The translations under genes and the position numbers were made by a program. This document shows, one piece after another, positions 13,910 to 21,039 of a stretch of 21,039 bases of DNA (its first letter is position 1; each line of letters begins with the position of its first letter). Origin of the DNA: Candidatus Proteinoplasmatales archaeon SG8-5 (lineage in GTDB: Archaea; Thermoplasmatota; Thermoplasmata; SG8-5); NCBI GenBank assembly GCA_001595885.1, contig LSSH01000034.1, positions 1-21,039 on the forward strand, given 5' to 3'. Below the pieces are notes generated by a model. That model was given only the letters and a program-made list of their open reading frames with translations, had not been told where the DNA came from and did not search any database.

Positions 13910-15247
13910 TTAGACCACGCCGAGGTCCAGCATGGAATCGGCTATCTTCACGAAGCCTGCACAGTTGGCTCCGACTATGTAGTTGCCCGGGGCGCCGTAT
14001 TTCTCGGAGGCTGCAAGGCTTGTCTTGTGGATGTTGACCATTATGTTGTGAAGGTGCTTGTCGACCTCCTCGAAGGACCATGCCATTCCCACGTGGTTCT
14101 GGCACATTTCTAGGCCGGATGTGGCCACGCCGCCTGCGTTTGCCGCCTTTCCCGGGCCGAAGAGTATGCCGTTCTGGACGAACAGGTCTGCGGCCTCGGG
14201 CGTCGAAAGCATGTTGGCTCCCTCGGCGACGGCGATGCAGCCGTTGTCCAGGAGCTTCTTAGCATCGTCGGCGTCAACCTCGTTCTGTGTAGCGGAGGGC
14301 AATGCGACGTCGCACTCGAACCTCCAGGGACGCTCGCCGGGATAATACTCGCACGGGAACTTCTCCGCGCACTCGTTGATCCTGCCCCTCTTGACGTTCT
14401 TGAGGTCCATGACGAAATCCCAGCCTTCCTTGGTTAGGCCGTCCGGTATGTGGATTGTACCGCCGGAATCGGACAGGGTGACGACCTTGGCCCCCATCTG
14501 CATTGCCTTTTCGGCCGCGTACTGCGCAACGTTGCCCGAGCCGGATATGGTCACGGTCTTCCCGCTCATGGATTCGCCCTTGGTCTTGAGCATTTCCTCG
14601 CAGAAGTAAACGGTTCCGTAACCCGTCGCTTCCGGTCTGACCAGAGAGCCGCCCCAGTTGATGCCCTTGCCCGTGAGCACGGACTCGAAGCGGTTGGTAA
14701 TTTTCTTGTACTGGCCGTACAGGTATCCGATCTCCCTGCCGCCCACGCCGATGTCGCCGGCCGGAACATCAGTGTTGGGTCCGATGTGCCTGTAGAGCTC
14801 TGTCATGAAACTCTGGCAGAATCGCATAACCTCGTTATCGGACTTGCCCTTGGGATCGAAATCTGAGCCGCCCTTGCCTCCGCCCATCGGAAGACCCGTA
14901 AGCGCGTTCTTGAATATCTGCTCGAACCCGAGGAACTTGATGATGCCCTCGTAAACTGACGGGTGGAATCTCAGTCCGCACTTGTATGGACCTATGGCGC
15001 TGTTGAACTCTATTCGCATTCCCCGGTTCATCTGGACATCTCCGTTGTCGTCCACCCAAGGTACGCGGAATATGATCTGGCGCTCAGGCTCCACAACCCT
15101 GTCAAGAATCTTGGCCTTGACGTACTCGGGGTGCTTCTTGATCACTGGCTCGACGGATTCCAAAACCTCCCTCACCGCCTGGTGGAATTCCTTCTGTCCG
15201 GGATCCCGTTGAATCACCCGCTCGATAACTTCTTCGATTACCATCAT
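13910..15247 (-). CDS. gdhA: Glutamate dehydrogenase, hexameric (bacterial GdhA-like, probably NADP-dependent)
   Basis: The enzyme interconverts 2-oxoglutarate plus ammonium and glutamate, linking carbon to nitrogen assimilation. The 445-residue product has the length and motifs of the small hexameric GDH class: 'MNRGMRIEFNSAIGPYKCGLRFHPSV', the catalytic-lysine segment 'PMGGGKGGSDFDPKGKS' (K125), 'DVPAGDIGVGGREIGYLYGQYK', the Rossmann loop 'SGSGNVAQYAAEKA', and 'PSATQNEVD' followed by 'VAEGANMLSTPEA'. The residue after the second Rossmann strand is Ser-Asp-Ser ('VTLSDSGGT'), as in NADP-using enzymes, so an NADPH-dependent assimilatory role is likely. ATG 15247 (or 15244) follows a strong GGGAGGTG; a GTG two codons earlier would bury the SD. 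Overall resemblance is closer to E. coli-type GdhA than to the 415-420-residue hyperthermophile enzyme. The gene is divergent from the pentose phosphate operon. Confidence 0.94.
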   Translation of the reverse strand: MMVIEEVIERVIQRDPGQKEFHQAVREVLESVEPVIKKHPEYVKAKILDRVVEPERQIIFRVPWVDDNGDVQMNRGMRIEFNSAIGPYKCGLRFHPSVYEGIIKFLGFEQIFKNALTGLPMGGGKGGSDFDPKGKSDNEVMRFCQSFMTELYRHIGPNTDVPAGDIGVGGREIGYLYGQYKKITNRFESVLTGKGINWGGSLVRPEATGYGTVYFCEEMLKTKGESMSGKTVTISGSGNVAQYAAEKAMQMGAKVVTLSDSGGTIHIPDGLTKEGWDFVMDLKNVKRGRINECAEKFPCEYYPGERPWRFECDVALPSATQNEVDADDAKKLLDNGCIAVAEGANMLSTPEAADLFVQNGILFGPGKAANAGGVATSGLEMCQNHVGMAWSFEEVDKHLHNIMVNIHKTSLAASEKYGAPGNYIVGANCAGFVKIADSMLDLGVV

Positions 15248-15374
15248 ACACACCTCCCATGGCTGCTACAGCCGAGTAGGGAGGGGGGGATTAGTTTCCT
15301 CTATAATAATTAATGGGATAACAGAGTAAATGATATGAACGTTTACGTCATTTCCCCCCCCACGGAGGAGGTTA
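15248..15374. promoter_or_regulatory. Divergent gdhA / transketolase promoter region with mirrored C-tracts
   Basis: The minus-direction TATA-like sequence ATTATTATAG (complement of 15301-15310) lies about 55 bases before gdhA. The plus-direction element GTAAATGATATG (about 15326-15337) lies about 40 bases before the transketolase gene. Each predicted transcript starts in or next to a C-tract: seven C on the minus strand (complement of 15283-15289) and eight C on the plus strand (15354-15361). Strong SD sites follow both: GGGAGGTG (complement of 15251-15258) and GGAGGAGG (15364-15371). Confidence 0.6.
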
Positions 15375-16214
15375 ATGGCCCGAAAGGACAGCGAGGAAGC
15401 ATTGAAGAAGCTGGATGAGACCGCCAGGCAGGTCCGGAGACACATCATAAAAATGGTTTACGAGGCAGGCTCCGGACACCCGGGCGGCTCGCTCTCGGCG
15501 ACCGATGTCCTGGTGACCCTTTATTTCCACACGATGAAGCATAGGCCTGAGGACCCCCAATGGCCGGAACGCGACAGGTTCGTTCTGAGCAAGGGCCACG
15601 CCGCTCCGGCTCTTTATGGCTGCCTGGCCGAATCAGGTTACATCCCCGTTGACGAGCTGAAGACATTGAGGAAGATCGGCTCGCGCTTGCAGGGTCACCC
15701 CGACATGACAAAGACGCCGGGAGTTGAATCCTCTACAGGAAGCGAGGGGCAGGGCCTGAGCAACGGCATCGGCATGGCCATCGCCGGTAAACTGGATAGG
15801 AAGAAATATCAGGTGTATGTGATGATAGGTGACGGCGAATGCGACTGCGGCCAGATATGGGAAGCCGCTATGTCCGCCGCCTACTTCAACCTCGACAACC
15901 TCACGTGCATCGTGGACAGGAATAAGCTCCAACTCGACGGCCACACAAAGGACATCATGTGCATCGAGCCGCTTGCGGACAAGTGGAAGGCCTTCGGCTG
16001 GAACGTCATCAAGGTCAACGGGCACGATATCAGGAAATTGATAAGCATGCTTGAGAAGGCCAGGAAGCACAAGGGAGAGCCCACGGTGATCATTGCCGAT
16101 ACCGTGAAGGGCAAGGGCGTCAGCTTCATGGAAGGGGCCGTCGACTTCCACGGCAAGGCACCGGACAAGGCCCAGTACAAGCAAGCGATGAAGGAACTGG
16201 GAGGCAAGCCATGA
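15375..16214 (+). CDS. Transketolase, N-terminal (TPP-binding) subunit
   Basis: Transketolase moves two-carbon ketol units between sugar phosphates with thiamine diphosphate; in most archaea it is split into two polypeptides. This 279-residue product is the N-terminal half. It shows 'EAGSGHPGGSLSATDVLVTLYF', 'SKGHAAPALYGCLAESGYI', 'LQGHPDMTKTPGVESSTGS', and the TPP motif G152-D153-G154-E155 ... N183 in 'GDGECDCGQIWEA' to 'VDRNKLQLDG'. 'IADTVKGKGVSFMEG' near the C-terminus is also diagnostic. ATG 15375 follows GGAGGAGG with three bases between. The stop codon overlaps the ATG of the C-terminal subunit (ATGA), so the halves should be made in equal amounts. Confidence 0.96.
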   Translation: MARKDSEEALKKLDETARQVRRHIIKMVYEAGSGHPGGSLSATDVLVTLYFHTMKHRPEDPQWPERDRFVLSKGHAAPALYGCLAESGYIPVDELKTLRKIGSRLQGHPDMTKTPGVESSTGSEGQGLSNGIGMAIAGKLDRKKYQVYVMIGDGECDCGQIWEAAMSAAYFNLDNLTCIVDRNKLQLDGHTKDIMCIEPLADKWKAFGWNVIKVNGHDIRKLISMLEKARKHKGEPTVIIADTVKGKGVSFMEGAVDFHGKAPDKAQYKQAMKELGGKP

Positions 16215-17164
16215 TGGAATGGAAGCTGGAGGCCCAGCGTTCGGCCTTCGCCAAGGCCCTGGTTCAACTGGGCGCGGAGAACGATAACATAGTGGTTGCC
16301 AGCGCCGACCTGTCCTCGTCGGTGAAGACGATTGAGTTCGCAAAGGTGTTCCCCGACCGTCATTTCAATTTCGGAATCGCCGAGCAGAACATGATCAGCG
16401 CCTGTGCCGGAATGGCCGCCTGCGGCAAGATCGCCTTCGCTAGCACCTTTGCCATCTTCGGTACCGGCCGTGTGTACGACCAGGTGCGGCAGAGCGTCTG
16501 CTACCCGAAACTGAACGTGAAGCTGGTGGTCACGCACGCCGGCATCACGGTCGGCGGCGACGGTGCCACCCACCAGATGATAGAGGACATCGCACTGATG
16601 AGGGCGCTGCCCAACATGACGGTGCTGGTCCCCGCGGACGCCCCGGAGACCGAGAGGTCCGTGAGGGCAGCCGCGGATTACGAAGGGCCGGTCTACATCA
16701 GGCTTGGAAGGGCCAATGTGCCTGTGTGCACGGCCAACGATATGTGCGAGGACTTCGAGATAGGCAAGGCCGTGGTGATGCGGGACGGTGACGATGTCAC
16801 CCTGGTCGGTACCGGTATTATGGTGGCCAAATGCCTCGAGGCCGCAGAGGAGCTGGCTAAGCATCAGGTGAGCGCGAGGGTGATCAACCTCTCAACAATC
16901 AAGCCCCTGGACAAGAAGACGCTCATCAAGGCGGCGAGGGAGACCGGGGCAATGGTAACCGCGGAGGAGCACAGCGTGGTCATGGGCATGGGCGCCGCAG
17001 TCGCTCTGGTCCTCGTGGAGAACCACCACGTACCCATGAGACGTGTGGGCATCCCGGATACTTTCGGAGAATCAGGTTCACCGGACGAACTGATGGAGAA
17101 GTACGGGCTCACCGTCGATAACATCGTCGACGGGGCCCATGACGTGATCAAGAGGAGAAGGTAA
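16211..17164 (+). CDS. Transketolase, C-terminal subunit
   Basis: This 317-residue partner completes the split transketolase. It contains the pyrimidine-binding domain with the catalytic glutamate E58 in 'HFNFGIAEQNMISACAGMA', then 'ASTFAIFGTGRVYDQVR', 'VTHAGITVGGDGATHQMIED' and 'VLVPADAPETERSVRAAADY'. A C-terminal Rossmann-like domain follows ('VTLVGTGIMVAKCLEAAEEL', 'RVINLSTIKPLDKKTLIKAA', 'VTAEEHSVVMGMGAAVA'). Subunits of this kind resemble the second half of DXP synthase, but the dedicated N-terminal partner directly upstream and transaldolase downstream make transketolase the better call. It overlaps its partner by four bases. The transaldolase ATG lies one base after its stop, so all three are one operon. 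Confidence 0.95.
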   Translation: MMEWKLEAQRSAFAKALVQLGAENDNIVVASADLSSSVKTIEFAKVFPDRHFNFGIAEQNMISACAGMAACGKIAFASTFAIFGTGRVYDQVRQSVCYPKLNVKLVVTHAGITVGGDGATHQMIEDIALMRALPNMTVLVPADAPETERSVRAAADYEGPVYIRLGRANVPVCTANDMCEDFEIGKAVVMRDGDDVTLVGTGIMVAKCLEAAEELAKHQVSARVINLSTIKPLDKKTLIKAARETGAMVTAEEHSVVMGMGAAVALVLVENHHVPMRRVGIPDTFGESGSPDELMEKYGLTVDNIVDGAHDVIKRRR

Positions 17165-17165
17165 G

Positions 17166-17828
17166 ATGAAGATATTTTTGGACACGGCCAATGTTGAGCA
17201 CATAAAGGAAGCGAACTCGTGGGGAATAATCGACGGGGTCACCACGAATCCCAGCCTCATCGCAAGGGAGGGGCGAGACTTCAAGGAGGTCGTCAAGGAG
17301 ATATGCGCCATCGTGGACGGTCCGATCAGCGCCGAAGCGGTCAGCCCGGACGCCAGGGGCATGGTTAAGGAAGGCAAGGAGCTCTCCAAGATCCACAAGA
17401 ACATCAACATCAAAATTCCGATGACTGCCGAAGGACTGAAGGCCACCAAGGAGCTGACCGACCTCGGGATCAAGACCAACGTGACTCTGGTGTTCTCTCC
17501 GAACCAGGCCTTGCTCGCGGCAAAGGCCGGCGCGACTTTCGTGAGTCCGTTCATCGGCCGCCTGGACGACGCAGGACACGAGGGCATGCAGATAGTCCAC
17601 GACATAGTCCAGATATACCTCAACTACGCCTTCGACACGGAGATCATAGTGGCAAGCGTCAGGCACCCGCTGCACGTTGTCGAATCGGCTAAGACGGGCG
17701 CGCACATCGCGACCGTTCCCTGGGACGTTCTCCAAAAGATGGTCAAACACCCGTTGACAGACATAGGAATTGAGAAGTTCTTGGCCGACTGGGAAAAGGT
17801 ACCTAAAGAGAGAACCAAGAAAAAATAG
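17166..17828 (+). CDS. tal: Transaldolase (TalC/FSA-like small subfamily)
   Basis: Transaldolase transfers dihydroxyacetone units in the non-oxidative pentose phosphate pathway. The 220-residue product belongs to the short TalC/fructose-6-phosphate aldolase group: 'MKIFLDTANVEHIKEANSWG', 'GVTTNPSLIAREG', and 'NINIKIPMTAEGL' with the Schiff-base lysine K83. 'TNVTLVFSPNQALLAAKAGA' and 'VSPFIGRLDDAG' follow. At the position where E. coli FSA has Tyr131 and transaldolases have Phe, this protein has F129, which points to transaldolase instead of aldolase activity. It starts at ATG 17166 with GGAGAAGG just upstream, one base after transketolase. With both transketolase halves it can run the full ribose-5-P/fructose-6-P exchange. 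Confidence 0.93.
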   Translation: MKIFLDTANVEHIKEANSWGIIDGVTTNPSLIAREGRDFKEVVKEICAIVDGPISAEAVSPDARGMVKEGKELSKIHKNINIKIPMTAEGLKATKELTDLGIKTNVTLVFSPNQALLAAKAGATFVSPFIGRLDDAGHEGMQIVHDIVQIYLNYAFDTEIIVASVRHPLHVVESAKTGAHIATVPWDVLQKMVKHPLTDIGIEKFLADWEKVPKERTKKK

Positions 17829-17854
17829 GATTATCATCAGACCAACACAAAGGT

Positions 17855-17886
17855 GGAGAATCGAGCATCGGATGATGCGATTCTCC
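17855..17886 (+). terminator. Long hairpin after the pentose phosphate operon
   Basis: GGAGAATC (17855-17862) pairs with GATTCTCC (17879-17886), and after a 2-base bulge GCATC (17865-17869) pairs with GATGC (17874-17878) around loop GGAT. This gives 13 base pairs, 26 bases after the transaldolase stop. It is a likely transcript end or 3'-protecting structure; no U-tract follows. Confidence 0.6.
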
Positions 17887-17962
17887 GTTGGAACTGGAGT
17901 TGTTTCCATTCAGATCTTACTTTATAGACCAATTACAGCGGGACCAATCACCAAACACAGTT

Positions 17963-17979
17963 CCCGGTGGAAGACCGGG
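17963..17979 (-). terminator. Second hairpin in the convergent spacer, near the pnp 3' end
   Basis: CCCGGT (17963-17968) and ACCGGG (17974-17979) form a perfect 6-bp stem with loop GGAAG. It lies 29 bases beyond the pnp stop on the minus strand. The 179-base convergent spacer thus has one hairpin near each gene end. A TATA-like TTTATAG (17921-17927) lies between them, with no recognisable gene after it. Confidence 0.4.
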
Positions 17980-18007
17980 CCAAAGGCGGATTAGAAAGGT
18001 TAGCTGT

Positions 18008-20284
18008 TCAATCCCTCTTTCGCTTCCTGTCACCCTTCAATCGCGAGTCGCGTCTGTCTCGGCTGTAACCGTCCCTGTCCGGACCCCTGCTCTTCTGGAA
18101 GGACCTACGAGGTTTGCGAGGTCGTTCCACATAGCCCTCCGGCTTCGGTATTAACGCCTTCATGGACACGTCAACCTTGCCCTGGTCTATCTTAATCACC
18201 TTCACGCGGAGCTTGTCTCCTAGGTTGACCCTGTCCGTGACCTTGTTCACGTGGCCCCATTCTATCTCGGACACGTGCAGCATGCCGTCCTGGCCCGGCG
18301 TGAGGTTGCAAAAGGCTCCGAACGGCATTATCTTGACGACCACAGCCTCCTCGAATATCTCGCCGACCTCCACCACCCTGACGATGTCGCGTATCATCTT
18401 CTCTGCCTGGGCACCCTTCTCGGCATCGGTTGTAGTTATCATGACCATGCCGTCGTCGTTGATGTCAATCTTGAGGTCCAGCTCGTCGGTGATGGCCCGT
18501 ATGACCTTTCCGCCGGGACCGATCACGTCGCCGATCTTCTCCGGGTCGATGTAGAAGTGGATTATCCTGGGTGCGTGCGGTGACAGTTCCTTCCTCGGCT
18601 CGGGTATGGCCTTCTGCATCGTATCCAGTATCTCGTTCAGGGCCTTCCGCATCTGCGGCATGGTGGCCTTGACCATGTCTTTGCTCAAACCCCTCGTCTT
18701 CGTGTCCATCTGTATAGCGGTGACGCCGTTCCTCGTTCCGGTGAACTTGAAGTCCATGCCGCCGGGCCCGTCCTCGAGGTCTTGGATGTCCGTGAGTATC
18801 TTCCACTTCTTGCCGTCCGAGGCCAGACCCATGGCTATTCCAGCAACCGGTTTCTTGATGGGGACGCCCGCGTCCATGAGTGACAGGGTCGAACCGCATG
18901 TCGCTCCCATCGATGAGGAGCCGTTCGAACCCAATATCTCGGAGACCACGCGAATGGTGTAGGGGAACTCCTCCTCATCTGGCAGCACCGGTATCAGGGC
19001 CTTTTCCGCCAATGCACCGTGACCTATCTCGCGCCGGCCGGCTCCCCTGATCGGTTTGACCTCGCCCACCGAATAGGGCAGGAAATTGTAGTGGTGGAAG
19101 TACTTCTGGCTGCCGTCGCTCTCCATTGTTTCAACGGACAATTCATCGTACGGTGCGCCCAGGGTGACCACCGAGAGTACCTGAGTCTCTCCGCGGCTGA
19201 ACAGTCCGCTTCCGTGGGTCCTGGGTATCAGGCCAACTTCCGACGAAAGCGGTCGGATCTGGTCCAGTTTTCTGCCGTCCACCCGCTTGTCACCGTCCAG
19301 TATGGCCTTCGTGACCTGCTCCTCTATGAAGTCGAAGAAGAAGCTGGACAGCAATCTCTCCACGTACGCCTTTGCCTCCTCCTCTGTCTTGTCCTTGGTG
19401 GTCAACTTCTTAGTGAACGCCGCGATGATCATGTCCTCCAATCCCTTCAGGACCAGTTTCCTCTCCCCCTTGGAGCCCACAGGTGTGCTGAACAGGTACT
19501 TGTCCAGATGGGGCAAGGCCGCCTTCTTTATCGTCTCGATGACCTTCAGGTCCTCGGGCTCAAGACCCCCCCTCATTATCAGCTCCTCTTCCTTTTTCTT
19601 GGGCTTGCCCACTTTCCCCCTGATATCCTCGAAGAATTTGGCCAACGGCCTCATGGCCTCCATCGCGACTTCGAACGACGATCCTATCTCGGCGTCCGAA
19701 AGCTCGTCAGCGTCGCAATCCACCATGGTGATCCTCTCGCCGTCGCCCATCACTATCAACTCAAGGTCAGAGTACTCCATCTCGTCGGTGATGGGGTTCA
19801 CCATGAGGTACCCGTTTATCATGCACACCCTGGCCCCTGCTATGGGACCGTCAAAGGGTATGTCCGATATGTGTAGGGCCGCGCATGCTGCTATCATGGC
19901 CACGATGTCGGGTTTGTTCTCGTAATCCAGGCTCAGGGGCAGGCAGATGACCTGGACCTCGTTCCTCATGTCCTGGTTGAACAGCGGTCTTATCCCGCGG
20001 TCAATCATCCTGCCGATGAGAACGGCCTCGTTGGAGGGCCTTCCCTCCCGCTTCGAGAACCTGGGGCCCTTGATGCGCCCCGCAGCAAAATACCGCTCCT
20101 CGTAATCCACCATCAGAGGGAAGAAGTCTATGTCCCTCGCGCTCTTTGACAGCGTCGCCGTTGCCAGTACTACGGTATCGCCTATCTGGGCGGTCACCGC
20201 GGCCGATGCCTGCTTGGCGTATCGGCCGGTCTCTATTATCAATTTCTTTCCAGCAAAATCCGTTTCAAATCTCTGCGTTTCCAT
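18008..20284 (-). CDS. pnp: Polyribonucleotide nucleotidyltransferase (bacterial-type PNPase)
   Basis: PNPase degrades RNA 3'-to-5' with phosphate and can add heteropolymeric tails. The 758-residue product has the complete bacterial architecture: RNase PH domain 1 (~8-145), an all-helical linker (~205-315), and catalytic RNase PH domain 2 (~325-560). A KH domain with G589-P-G-G592 (~572-632), an S1 domain (~640-710) and a basic Arg/Asp-rich tail follow. Catalytic D499 and D505 ('LTDIQDLED') correspond to E. coli D486/D492, and the phosphate-site 'LFSRGETQ' (R364) is present. 'FPYTIRVVSEILGSNGSSSMG' and 'LMDAGVPIKKPVAGIAMGL' are nearly diagnostic. The first-domain FFRR loop of bacteria reads F-S-K-R (76-79). 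ATG 20284 has only a weak SD. An aminotransferase ends 31 bases upstream on the same strand. Archaea normally use the exosome, so transfer from bacteria is likely (inference). Confidence 0.96.
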   Translation of the reverse strand: METQRFETDFAGKKLIIETGRYAKQASAAVTAQIGDTVVLATATLSKSARDIDFFPLMVDYEERYFAAGRIKGPRFSKREGRPSNEAVLIGRMIDRGIRPLFNQDMRNEVQVICLPLSLDYENKPDIVAMIAACAALHISDIPFDGPIAGARVCMINGYLMVNPITDEMEYSDLELIVMGDGERITMVDCDADELSDAEIGSSFEVAMEAMRPLAKFFEDIRGKVGKPKKKEEELIMRGGLEPEDLKVIETIKKAALPHLDKYLFSTPVGSKGERKLVLKGLEDMIIAAFTKKLTTKDKTEEEAKAYVERLLSSFFFDFIEEQVTKAILDGDKRVDGRKLDQIRPLSSEVGLIPRTHGSGLFSRGETQVLSVVTLGAPYDELSVETMESDGSQKYFHHYNFLPYSVGEVKPIRGAGRREIGHGALAEKALIPVLPDEEEFPYTIRVVSEILGSNGSSSMGATCGSTLSLMDAGVPIKKPVAGIAMGLASDGKKWKILTDIQDLEDGPGGMDFKFTGTRNGVTAIQMDTKTRGLSKDMVKATMPQMRKALNEILDTMQKAIPEPRKELSPHAPRIIHFYIDPEKIGDVIGPGGKVIRAITDELDLKIDINDDGMVMITTTDAEKGAQAEKMIRDIVRVVEVGEIFEEAVVVKIMPFGAFCNLTPGQDGMLHVSEIEWGHVNKVTDRVNLGDKLRVKVIKIDQGKVDVSMKALIPKPEGYVERPRKPRRSFQKSRGPDRDGYSRDRRDSRLKGDRKRKRD

Positions 20285-20315
20285 TCTATCACTTCTTTCA
20301 TCACGTCTACCTGTC

Positions 20316-21039
20316 TCACTCGATCGGGATGGTCCCGCATACTTCTTCCATAATGTCCATGGCCTTCTCGATGTTCTCCACCGAATTCGCGAAGGAGAAC
20401 CTCAAGTGGCCCTCCCCGCCCTTTCCGAAGGCCGAGCCATGAGCGCATATCACTCCAGCATCAAGCATCTTCATCGCGAAGTCCTCGCTCGATATCGAAT
20501 GCTCGAAGCTGGGGAACGTATAGAACGCGCCCTTGGGTTTGAGACAGGTTATTCCGTCTATCTTGTTCAATCTGTCCACCATGACATCCCTTCTCCTTTT
20601 AAGGATGTCTATTCTTTCATCTAGTATCTCCCCGGGAGTGTCCAGGGCTGCCAGTGCCCCCATCTGCAGCGGTGTGGAGGGGCAGGCTATGTTGTAGTAT
20701 TGTATCTTCGAGAGCTGGGTGATCATGTACTTGGATGCGGCCAGGTATCCCACCCGCCATCCGGTCATGGCATACGTCTTCGAGAAGGAGTTGATGTACA
20801 CCGTGTGGTCGTAATCCCCGTTCAGCATCGAGTGGTGCTCGCCCTCGAAAATGATCCTGTCGTACACCTCGTCCGATATAATGACGAGGTCGTGGTCGAT
20901 GGCCATGTCCCGCAGTGCTTTCACCGTGTCCAGGTCCATCATGCCGGCGGTCGGGTTGTTCGGCGAGTTCACTATTATGGCCTTGGTCCGCGGCGTGATC
21001 AGCTCCAGTATATCGTCCGGGTTGGGCTGGAAATTGTTC
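20316..21039 (-). CDS. Class I/II PLP-dependent aminotransferase (aspartate aminotransferase-like), C-terminal part
   Basis: The frame runs off the right edge, so the N-terminal third is missing; 240 residues are visible. It is a fold-type I aminotransferase. Hallmarks are 'IIVNSPNNPTAG' (substrate/cofactor loop), 'LVIISDEVYDRIIFEG' (Asp and Tyr that hold the pyridine ring), and 'YINSFSKTYAMTGWRVGYL' with the PLP lysine. The C-terminal domain shows 'PKGAFYTFPSF' and a late Arg in 'GHLRFSFANS' that binds the substrate carboxylate. These fit the I-gamma aspartate/aromatic aminotransferase group found in archaea; exact substrate cannot be told. The GTG at 20972 is internal (Val of the 'VNSPNNP' motif) and not a start. 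pnp follows 31 bases downstream on the same strand and may be co-transcribed. Confidence 0.93.
   Translation of the reverse strand, partial: NNFQPNPDDILELITPRTKAIIVNSPNNPTAGMMDLDTVKALRDMAIDHDLVIISDEVYDRIIFEGEHHSMLNGDYDHTVYINSFSKTYAMTGWRVGYLAASKYMITQLSKIQYYNIACPSTPLQMGALAALDTPGEILDERIDILKRRRDVMVDRLNKIDGITCLKPKGAFYTFPSFEHSISSEDFAMKMLDAGVICAHGSAFGKGGEGHLRFSFANSVENIEKAMDIMEEVCGTIPIE

Noticed and set aside
17887..18007. Small RNA gene after the TATA-like sequence at 17921
   Set aside because: Only one short hairpin and no recognisable RNA family; it lies in a convergent spacer, where a terminator is the simpler reading.
20239..20448. Small minus-strand open frame bridging the aminotransferase and pnp
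   Set aside because: It overlaps both genes out of frame, lacks an SD and has no family features.

Overview
The window is about 21 kb of compact, GC-rich chromosomal DNA from an archaeon, most likely a euryarchaeon of the Thermoplasmatota/Methanomassiliicoccales type. That placement is an inference from gene content. The archaeal markers are aIF2-alpha, Nop10, a PAC2-type proteasome-assembly chaperone, a DUF2240 protein, a CTP-type riboflavin kinase, and the large subunit of the D-family DNA polymerase. Intergenic regions carry TATA-like elements, and several genes also have strong Shine-Dalgarno (SD) sites. I saw no tRNA, rRNA, CRISPR array, insertion sequence or intein.

Layout. 1-1286 (+): the end of a translation/ribosome-biogenesis operon (aIF2-alpha, nop10, PAC2). 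1287-1593: a convergent spacer filled by a 52-bp tandem repeat. 1594-3120 (-): DUF2240, a HisA-like protein lacking the first catalytic Asp, and a 73-residue unknown gene behind a long leader; a structured spacer lies inside this group. 3381-5231 (+): a CPA2 cation/proton antiporter with an atypical C-terminal RCK domain. 5279-5926 (-): ribK. 5987-7381 (+): a RecJ/GAN-like DHH nuclease, overlapping tail-to-tail with 7370-10675 (-), the PolD large subunit. 10934-13858 (+): a large fusion of two receiver-like domains with a PEP-synthase ATP-grasp domain. 13910-15247 (-): hexameric glutamate dehydrogenase. 15375-17828 (+): split transketolase plus transaldolase, which form a non-oxidative pentose phosphate operon. 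18008-20284 (-): a bacterial-type polynucleotide phosphorylase. 20316-window end (-): a PLP aminotransferase, truncated by the window edge.

The genes fall into three themes. The first is information processing (translation initiation, rRNA pseudouridylation, replication, RNA decay). The second is central carbon and nitrogen metabolism, with GDH and the transketolase/transaldolase operon divergent from one 127-bp control region. The third is poorly characterised regulators. The observations most worth following are the full-length PNPase in an archaeal setting, the REC-REC-ATP-grasp protein with no phosphohistidine or PEP domain, the alternating A/B 52-bp repeat array, and the small gene with a long leader and a duplicated SD motif.
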